Source: DATAPE01 sp034667525
GTDB taxonomy: Bacteria; Actinomycetota; CADDZG01; WHSQ01
Reading direction: 5' to 3'
Length of the DNA stretch: 64,000 nt
Assembly (NCBI GenBank): GCA_034667525.1
Contig: JAXDJO010000016.1
Coordinates: forward strand, 1 to 64,000
Of the stretch, positions 58,229 through 64,000 are shown one piece after another. The notes below the pieces were generated by a model. The model saw nothing but the letters and a program-made list of their open reading frames with translations, searched no databases and was not told the origin of the DNA. Every line of letters starts with the position of its first letter. Position 1 is the stretch's first letter. A program made the position numbers and the translations under genes.

Positions 58229-59284
58229 ATGTCCCGACCGACAGTTGATCGCCGGAAGGTTGCTCTGCTGGGGGGGTCCCTCCTTCTCATCGCTCTCATC
58301 GCCACAGGTTGTTCGCAGAAGTACCCGCAGAGCGCCCTATCACCGGTCGGCAAGGTGGCCGAGGAAGCCAACAACCTGTGGAATCTGGTTTTCGGCATCG
58401 CCGTGGTCATCTTCTTTTTGGTCGAGGGTGCGCTGGTATATGCGCTCATCAAGTTCCGTCAGCGGCCGGACAGGCAACCTGCGCAGTTCCACGGAAATAC
58501 CAAGCTAGAGGTGATTCTCACCATCATTCCGGCGCTGATCCTGGCCGGGATCGCGGTGCCGACCGTGCAGACGATCGCGCGGATAGCGAAACGTCCCACC
58601 GGGAGTAACGTCCTCAACGTCACGGTGACCGCTCACCAGTTCTGGTGGCAATTCAATTATCCGCAGCAACACATCACGACCGCCAACGAGCTGCACATGC
58701 CGACCGGCACACCGGTCTATCTGTCGCTCGTTGGTGCAGACGTCATTCACAGCCTGTGGGTGCCGGCGCTGTCCGGTACCCAGGACGTCGTTCCCGGTCA
58801 CATCAATCATCTGATGTACGAGACCGATAAGCCGGGCGTTTACCTGGGCCAGTGCAAGGAATTCTGCGGGCTGTCTCATGCCAACATGCATGTGCGGGTC
58901 TTCGTACAGACCCCGGCGAACTATCAAAGATGGGTAGCAGCACAACAACAGCCAGCCCAAACCGCTTCCCTCAGTGGGGATGCCGCTGTGGGCGAGAAGC
59001 TGTTCCTCCATGGCGCTAGCGGTGGCTCCTTTCCGGGGGGCCCTGCGTGCAGCGGGTGCCACGCGGTTTCCGGAACATCGGCGCAGGGAGTGGTCGGTCC
59101 GAATCTCACCCACTTCGGCAGCCGCACTCGTTTAGCAGGCGAGACCTACGTCAACAACACGGGGAATCTGACGAACTGGCTCAATGACCCGCCGTTGATG
59201 AAACCGGGTGTCGATATGCCTAAGCTTGGATTGACCTCCACACAGATCAAAGAGCTGGTTGCCTATCTGCAGAGCTTGAAGTGA
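58229..59284 (+). CDS. ctaC: Cytochrome c oxidase subunit II with fused cytochrome c (caa3 type)
   Basis: A 351-residue lipoprotein (lipobox ALIATGC) with two membrane helices, a CuA domain (GQCKEFCGLSHANM; preceding GADVIHSLWVPAL) and a C-terminal cytochrome c with CSGCH and a distal Met in VDMPKLG. This makes the oxidase a caa3 type that accepts electrons on its own haem c. ATG 58229 has GAGGG 3 bases upstream; GTG 58211 is in frame. Confidence 0.95.
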   Translation: MSRPTVDRRKVALLGGSLLLIALIATGCSQKYPQSALSPVGKVAEEANNLWNLVFGIAVVIFFLVEGALVYALIKFRQRPDRQPAQFHGNTKLEVILTIIPALILAGIAVPTVQTIARIAKRPTGSNVLNVTVTAHQFWWQFNYPQQHITTANELHMPTGTPVYLSLVGADVIHSLWVPALSGTQDVVPGHINHLMYETDKPGVYLGQCKEFCGLSHANMHVRVFVQTPANYQRWVAAQQQPAQTASLSGDAAVGEKLFLHGASGGSFPGGPACSGCHAVSGTSAQGVVGPNLTHFGSRTRLAGETYVNNTGNLTNWLNDPPLMKPGVDMPKLGLTSTQIKELVAYLQSLK

Positions 59285-59309
59285 CGGTCCTTCATAGAGG
59301 AGTTGATTG

Positions 59310-61190
59310 ATGGCCACCGTGGTGGTGGAGCAGCGCAGAAGGATGTTCAACCGGCCGACGGCCAAGACCGGTTGGTGGAGTTGGGTAACGTCGGTTGATC
59401 ACAAGCGGATCGGCCTCATGTATATCGCTACGGCGCTCGCCTTCTTCTTGATCGGCGGCACCGAAGCCCTGTTCATCAGGCTCCAGCTCGCTAAGCCCAA
59501 CAACACCGTACTCAGCGCCAACGCGTACAACCAGTTCTTCACGATGCATGGCCTCACCATGATCTTCCTGGTTGTCATGCCCTTTGGCGTGGGGATGATG
59601 AACTATCTGGTCCCCTTGATGATCGGGGCGCGTGATGTGGCATTCCCGCGTCTGAACGCTTTCAGCTATTGGCTCTTTGTGTTCGGCGGACTGTTCCTCT
59701 ACTCGAGCTTCGCGCTGGGTGGGGCTCCGGACGGGGGATGGTTCGGTTACGCTCCCCTCAGCACCACGCTGCCGAGCCACGGGATGACCTTCTACTCGAT
59801 CGGTCTGCAGATCCTGGGTGTCGCCTCGATCGCGGGGGCCGCCAACTTCATCGTCACGATCATCAACATGCGAGCGCCGGGGATGACGTTGATGCGCATG
59901 CCCGTATTTGTCTGGATGTCACTCGTCACCTCTTTCCTGTTGCTCTTCGCCATGCCCGTTATCGCGGTGGCCCTCTTTGAATTGATGTTCTCCAGAGTCT
60001 TCGGAGCGGTTTTCTTCAATCCGCTGAAGGGAGGAGACCCCCTGCTGTGGCAGCACCTCTTCTGGATATTTGGCCACCCAGAGGTTTACATCATGATCCT
60101 TCCCGCCATGGGCATCGTGTCCGAGGTGCTGCCGACGTTCTCGCGCAAGCCCTTGTTCGGGTACGCGGCAGTTGTCTATGCAGGGATCGCCATCGGATTC
60201 ATGGGTTGGGGCGTGTGGGCGCACCACATGTTCGCTGCCGGCCTGGGACCGGTGGCCAACTCGGCGTTCGCCCTTTCCACGATGTTCATAGCGGTTCCGA
60301 CCGGCGTGAAGATCTTCAATTGGATCGGGACGATGTGGGGTGGCTCTCTGCGATTCCAAACCCCAATGCTCTTTTCGATCGGCTTCGTCGCGATGTTCAT
60401 CATCGGTGGGCTGTCGGGTGTGACGCATGCAGTCGTGCCTTCGGACATGCAGCAGACGGATACCTATTACATCGTTGCCCACTTCCACTACGTCTTGTTC
60501 GGCGGAGCGATCTTTGGACTCTTCTCGGGCGTCTACTACTGGTGGCCGAAAGCATTCGGTTACACGCTCTCCGAAGGCCTCGGCAAGTTGCATTTCTGGT
60601 TGATGCTCATCGGGTTCAATGTCACTTTCGGCCCGATGCACATCCTCGGACTCGAGGGGATGCCCCGTCGCATCTACACCTACCCAAATGGGCTCGGGTG
60701 GAATATGTGGAACCTGATCGAAACGATCGGGGCGTTCACCATCGCTGCTTCGATCGTGGTTTTCATGGTCAACGTGCGCAGGAGCCGCAAGGTTCGGGAG
60801 ATGGCCGGCTCTGACCCGTGGGACGCTCGCACGCTCGAATGGAGCACCCCTTCTCCGCCTCCCGAATACAACTTCGAACAGATCCCTCTGGTGGAGAACC
60901 GGGATGACTGGTGGCACCGCAAATACATCCTCGGACCATCCGGCGAGCCTGTGCGGGTGTTCGCTGGAGGCGCCGACATGGTCGATGAGAATGTGGCGGT
61001 CCGCGATGAACACGGCCACGGCATACACATGCCGTCTCCTTCCTATTTCCCGGTCGTTCTGGCCTTCGGCCTCCCCCTCATGGGCTACGGCGTGATCTTC
61101 AAGCTGTGGTGGCTGGTGGGGGTTGGTCTACTGGTGCTCCTGACCGGGGCCTATGGCTGGGTGCTCGAGCCGGCAACGGCGGAAGAATGA
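59310..61190 (+). CDS. ctaD: Cytochrome c oxidase subunit I with C-terminal extension
   Basis: A 626-residue protein. Haem a ligand FFTMHGLTMIFL, CuB and cross-linked Tyr site WIFGHPEVYIMILPAMGIVSE, HHMF in WAHHMFAAGL, and the a3/a ligands DTYYIVAHFHYVLFGG are all present. Glu of the D/K-channel region (FGHPEVY) is kept. After position about 500 a soluble stretch (DPWDARTLEWSTPSPPPEYNF) leads to two extra membrane helices. GAGGAG lies 8 bases before ATG 59310. Confidence 0.97.
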   Translation: MATVVVEQRRRMFNRPTAKTGWWSWVTSVDHKRIGLMYIATALAFFLIGGTEALFIRLQLAKPNNTVLSANAYNQFFTMHGLTMIFLVVMPFGVGMMNYLVPLMIGARDVAFPRLNAFSYWLFVFGGLFLYSSFALGGAPDGGWFGYAPLSTTLPSHGMTFYSIGLQILGVASIAGAANFIVTIINMRAPGMTLMRMPVFVWMSLVTSFLLLFAMPVIAVALFELMFSRVFGAVFFNPLKGGDPLLWQHLFWIFGHPEVYIMILPAMGIVSEVLPTFSRKPLFGYAAVVYAGIAIGFMGWGVWAHHMFAAGLGPVANSAFALSTMFIAVPTGVKIFNWIGTMWGGSLRFQTPMLFSIGFVAMFIIGGLSGVTHAVVPSDMQQTDTYYIVAHFHYVLFGGAIFGLFSGVYYWWPKAFGYTLSEGLGKLHFWLMLIGFNVTFGPMHILGLEGMPRRIYTYPNGLGWNMWNLIETIGAFTIAASIVVFMVNVRRSRKVREMAGSDPWDARTLEWSTPSPPPEYNFEQIPLVENRDDWWHRKYILGPSGEPVRVFAGGADMVDENVAVRDEHGHGIHMPSPSYFPVVLAFGLPLMGYGVIFKLWWLVGVGLLVLLTGAYGWVLEPATAEE

Positions 61191-61801
61191 GCACACCGGA
61201 GCGAGTCCTCGTCGTAGGGCATGAGACACCAACGGCAACCGGTCTCGACAACACAAAGCTGGCGATGTGGGCATTCCTCGGATCTGAATGCCTGTTCTTC
61301 GGCTCCCTTATCTCGACCTATCTCTTGTACCGGAACAGGGTGTGCTCCGGCTGTGGGCCGACACCACACCAGATCTACAACATCCCCTACACATCGGTCA
61401 GCTCGTTCGTCCTATTGATGTCCAGTCTCACGATGGTCCTGGCCCTGTCGGCCGTGCAGAAGGGCGACCATCGGGGGATGCGGATCTGGCTGTTGGCCAC
61501 CGCTCTGCTCGGCATGACGTTCGTTGGGGGACAGATCTTCGAATTCACGGACTTCTACCACAAGGGCCTCACGCTCTCGACGAGCACCTTTGGCAGCGCT
61601 TTCTTCGTTCTGACAGGCTTCCACGGAGCTCACGTCACCGTTGGGATCTTGATGTTGCTCTCCCTGGTAGTCATGTCTCTCCTGGGTAAGCTCGGCCCTA
61701 ACGAAGCGCGAAAGGTCGAACTGATCGGTCTGTACTGGCACTTCGTGGACATCGTTTGGATCGTCATCTTCACCGTCGTCTATCTCATCCCATCCAAGTG
61801 A
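61187..61801 (+). CDS. ctaE: Cytochrome c oxidase subunit III
   Basis: A 204-residue five-helix protein with LAMWAFLGSECLFFGSLISTYL and LTGFHGAHVTVGILML...VELIGLYWHFVDIVWIVIFTVVYL, the family signatures. The start overlaps the ctaD stop. Confidence 0.95.
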   Translation: MSTPERVLVVGHETPTATGLDNTKLAMWAFLGSECLFFGSLISTYLLYRNRVCSGCGPTPHQIYNIPYTSVSSFVLLMSSLTMVLALSAVQKGDHRGMRIWLLATALLGMTFVGGQIFEFTDFYHKGLTLSTSTFGSAFFVLTGFHGAHVTVGILMLLSLVVMSLLGKLGPNEARKVELIGLYWHFVDIVWIVIFTVVYLIPSK

Positions 61802-61808
61802 GGATCCT

Positions 61809-62141
61809 GTGAAGCAGCCGGTTTACGAGGATTTCGAAGCCCGCGACGCTCCGCACCATCCGGAGCCTCGCCAGTACGTCACGATCGCACTCGTCCTGGC
61901 TGCTATCACCGCGGTAGAGGTGACCGTCTACTACATCTCTTCTGTTAGAGACCTGCTTGTGCCCATGCTTCTGACGATGTCGGTCGTGAAGTTCGTGTTG
62001 GTCGCTTTATGGTTCATGCATCTGCGTTTCGACAGTCACGTCTTCAGGCGTTTCTTCATGATCGGTGTCGTGCTTGCTTTGGTCGTCTTCGGTGTTCTCC
62101 TGGTGTCGCTCCTGTCCCGCACGCACGTGCCGGTCGGCTAG
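61809..62141 (+). CDS. ctaF: Cytochrome c oxidase subunit IV (prokaryotic type)
   Basis: A 110-residue protein with three membrane helices; VKFVLVALWFMHLRFDSHVFRRFF is typical of the small caa3 subunit IV. GTG start 7 bases after ctaE, with GAGGA upstream. Confidence 0.88.
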   Translation: MKQPVYEDFEARDAPHHPEPRQYVTIALVLAAITAVEVTVYYISSVRDLLVPMLLTMSVVKFVLVALWFMHLRFDSHVFRRFFMIGVVLALVVFGVLLVSLLSRTHVPVG

Positions 62142-62157
62142 CCGGAGGCAGGGTCCA

Positions 62158-63006
62158 GTGACTCCATCGCCGTGGCAGTGGCAGCCCCATCCGGAGGTCT
62201 GGCTGCCCCTGGGTCTGCTACTGGCGGGGTATTTCTTTGCGGTGACCCGGTGGGGCCGTACCGATGGGAGGCAGCTGGGGGCCACGTTGAAGCAGAAGCT
62301 GCTGTTCCTTTCAGGCGTCATCGTCTTGTGGGTTTCGGTGGACTGGCCCATGGACGAGCTTGCCGACCACTACCTCTTTACTGCTCACATGGTGCAGCAC
62401 ATGATGATCGCTTTCGTCGCCCCGCCCCTCTTGCTGTTGGGTATGCCCGTGTGGTTGCTTCGCCGGCTGCTCACCCCGCGTCCACTTTTTAAGGTGGTGC
62501 GCGCGGCCACCAAACCCGTAACGGCCTTCCTGGCCTTCAATGGGATGATCGCGTTGCTGCATTGGCCGGCGCTCATGAACGAAACGCTGCGTTCTGAGCC
62601 GGTTCACTTTGCGGTCCATTTTGGCGTCCTGCTTACCGCACTGATGATGTGGTGGCCGGTAGTCGATCCATTGCCTGAGCTATCTCGCTTGTCCGAACCG
62701 GCGAAGATGTTCTATCTATTTCTGCAGTCGATCATCCCGACGGTCCCTGCCTCCTTCCTTACTTTCGCGAGCAGGCCGATCTACACGTTCTACGAGTCCG
62801 TCCCCCGGCTATGGGGGATCTCGGTGGTTACCGACCAGAGGATCGCCGGTTTGATTATGAAGATCGGCGGCGGTTTTCTGCTGTGGGGAGTGATCACGGT
62901 GATGTTTTTCCGGTGGTACGCGCGTGAAGAGTCCGGGAACGTGGTGGAGCAGGTCAGCTGGGAGGACTTTGAGCGTGAGCTGCAGGCTTGGGATATGAGG
63001 ACCTAG
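62158..63006 (+). CDS. ctaG: CtaG-type oxidase copper assembly protein
   Basis: A 282-residue protein of the caa3_CtaG family (Bacillus type) with seven membrane helices. LADHYLFTAHMVQHMMIAFVAPPLLLLGMP and the later HFAVHFGVLLTALMMWWPVVDPLP contain the conserved His/Met residues thought to handle copper. GTG 62158 is chosen; longer frames run through ctaF. Confidence 0.92.
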   Translation: MTPSPWQWQPHPEVWLPLGLLLAGYFFAVTRWGRTDGRQLGATLKQKLLFLSGVIVLWVSVDWPMDELADHYLFTAHMVQHMMIAFVAPPLLLLGMPVWLLRRLLTPRPLFKVVRAATKPVTAFLAFNGMIALLHWPALMNETLRSEPVHFAVHFGVLLTALMMWWPVVDPLPELSRLSEPAKMFYLFLQSIIPTVPASFLTFASRPIYTFYESVPRLWGISVVTDQRIAGLIMKIGGGFLLWGVITVMFFRWYAREESGNVVEQVSWEDFERELQAWDMRT

Positions 63007-63639
63007 GTGCAGCGACCGTCCGATCCCAACATCGTTCGAGAGCTGCGCATAAGGCTGCCTCTGCCGATCCTGATCCCGGTCGGCGCCTTGCTGCTGATCG
63101 CACTTTGCACGATCGGCCTATCCAGGATCCTTCTGAATGTGCCTCCCCAGGTAGCTGTCATCGTGGCGCTCGCGATGGCCGTCAACGTGCTGGGGGCCGC
63201 CGCCTATCTCGCTGCCAATCCCCGGCCCGCAGGCGGAACGGTGAGCGAACTGGCGATGGTTGTTCTCTTTCCTATCGTGATCGGGATCGTCCTGACGCAG
63301 GTCAACTTCGCCAGCGCTCAACCAGCCCACAGCCAGGCAGCCGGCCCCGCGGCTCCCTCCAACAGTGCCACGTTGGTAGCCAAGAACGTGGCGTTCGTTC
63401 AGAAATCGCTCTCGGTCCTCGGCACAAAGGGTTTCACGGTGCACTTCGATAACCAGGACCCGACCACTCACAACTTCGCCATCTACGAAAAGAAGGGCGG
63501 CAAGGAACTCTTCAAGGGCAACGTCATCACGGGACCGACCACGACCGATTACAGCGTGAAACCGTTGAAGGCAGGCACCTACTACTTCCAGTGCGACATC
63601 CATCCCGCGTCCATGAACGGGACCCTCACCGTCAAGTAG
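63007..63639 (+). CDS. Membrane-anchored cupredoxin
   Basis: A 210-residue protein with three membrane helices in the first 105 residues and a C-terminal cupredoxin domain. Type 1 copper ligands are visible: His (PTTHNFAIY), then Cys, His and Met (YYFQCDIHPASMNGTL). It starts directly after the ctaG stop, so it belongs to the oxidase operon and could shuttle electrons to, or copper into, the oxidase. Confidence 0.88.
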   Translation: MQRPSDPNIVRELRIRLPLPILIPVGALLLIALCTIGLSRILLNVPPQVAVIVALAMAVNVLGAAAYLAANPRPAGGTVSELAMVVLFPIVIGIVLTQVNFASAQPAHSQAAGPAAPSNSATLVAKNVAFVQKSLSVLGTKGFTVHFDNQDPTTHNFAIYEKKGGKELFKGNVITGPTTTDYSVKPLKAGTYYFQCDIHPASMNGTLTVK

Positions 63640-63756
63640 CTGCGCTTTGGGCGCGGGCGCGTCCACCAACGCTAAGTGGGGGACCTTCTCAGACCGATCC
63701 CTCGCTTGAAACTCCTTTGCTTTCGGTTTCCGCTCGGTCCATCTGGAAGGGGGCCG

Positions 63757-64000
63757 CTAGTGGAACAGGCCTCGCAGGGGGACCAGCTCGTCTACGGCCA
63801 TGGCTGCGAAGAGCAAGGCCAGGTAATAGATAGAGAACCGGAAGAGGCTCCACGCCACTCGGGGAGCAGGCTCGCGGCGGACCCGGAACGCCCAGTAGAT
63901 GAAGATCCCGTTGAGTACGAGCGCGCTGGTCAGATAAACGAGGCCCATCCTCGCTACCGAAAAGAAGATCAGGCTCATCGCCAGCAGTAGGAAGGAATAA
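63757..64000 (-). CDS. ctaB: Protoheme IX farnesyltransferase (haem o synthase), 5' part cut by window edge
   Basis: The C-terminal 80 residues are visible and the frame stays open to the right edge. YLTSALVLNGIFIYWAFRVRREPAPRVAWSLFRFSIYYLALLF (two membrane helices joined by a charged loop) is the end of CtaB/CyoE, which farnesylates haem b to haem o for the oxidase. It converges with the cupredoxin gene. Confidence 0.85.
   Translation of the reverse strand, partial: YSFLLLAMSLIFFSVARMGLVYLTSALVLNGIFIYWAFRVRREPAPRVAWSLFRFSIYYLALLFAAMAVDELVPLRGLFH

Noticed and set aside
1..64000. Prophage, insertion sequence or genomic island boundary
   Set aside because: I saw no transposase, integrase or phage structural protein, no tRNA-flanked repeat, and codon use looks even across the window.

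Overview
The window is one continuous stretch of high-GC bacterial chromosome, densely packed with housekeeping and respiratory genes. I see no mobile element, prophage, CRISPR array, rRNA or tRNA. The gene content points to a deep-branching, non-model member of the Actinomycetota. Evidence for this is a GlnR-type orphan regulator with GlnA, GlnA2 and GlnE, an MshA-type glycosyltransferase, a two-motif RsiG anti-sigma factor, a MarP-like protease, the rex-hemA-hemC-hemD-hemB-hemL order, and TAnnnT -10 boxes placed 6-9 bases before many start codons (leaderless mRNAs). The complete System I (Ccm) cytochrome c maturation set and the split cytochrome b are unlike Streptomyces or Mycobacterium and argue for an early-branching class. 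Both window edges cut a gene: an AhpD/CMD-like protein on the left and heme o synthase CtaB on the right.

Region 1-10 kb is a nitrogen and glutamine module. It holds nadE-glnR (minus strand), glnA2 (plus), an NlpC/P60 hydrolase, glnE (plus) and glnA (minus). A perfect GTAAC-N6-GAAAC GlnR box lies between the divergent nadE-glnR and glnA2 promoters, and a four-half-site GlnR-like array lies in front of glnA. Region 10-24 kb is mixed: a diacylglycerol kinase-like protein, a SufR-like Fe-S regulator divergent from mrp, a cobalamin adenosyltransferase/Nudix cluster, an MFS transporter, a DtxR/MntR regulator, a BKACE enzyme, rsiG, hemerythrin, a histidine-rich membrane protein, and an acyltransferase-mshA pair. 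Region 24-37.6 kb has proline catabolism (ProDH and an aldehyde dehydrogenase), AcuC, a MarP-like protease, a phosphatase-M20 peptidase pair, a 33-residue COX24/bS22 protein, SAM hydrolase, a ribbon-helix-helix/DUF4097 operon, an ABC-F ATPase, and a Crp/Fnr regulator.

From about 37.8 kb to the right edge the window is a respiratory assembly island. Its parts are TlpA-CcdA (thiol reduction), Rex with its own operator and the haem operon hemACDBL, an eight-gene menaquinol-cytochrome c reductase (bc) operon with an embedded 2[4Fe-4S] ferredoxin, a ten-gene ccm operon (G-E-F-H-I-like-X-A-B-C-D), and a caa3-type oxidase operon (ctaC-D-E-F-G) followed by a membrane cupredoxin and ctaB. Haem supply, haem export and attachment, the bc complex and the terminal oxidase are thus adjacent, with a NADH-sensing repressor (Rex) and a Crp/Fnr protein at the entry side.

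The most notable observations are the shared GlnR box, an RsiG with two intact c-di-GMP motifs, the widespread leaderless promoter architecture, three 11-bp-spaced repeats that look like an autoregulatory ribbon-helix-helix operator, a 43-nt dispersed hairpin-forming repeat, a CcmE carrying Cys/Phe in place of the haem-binding His/Tyr, and the overall cytochrome island.
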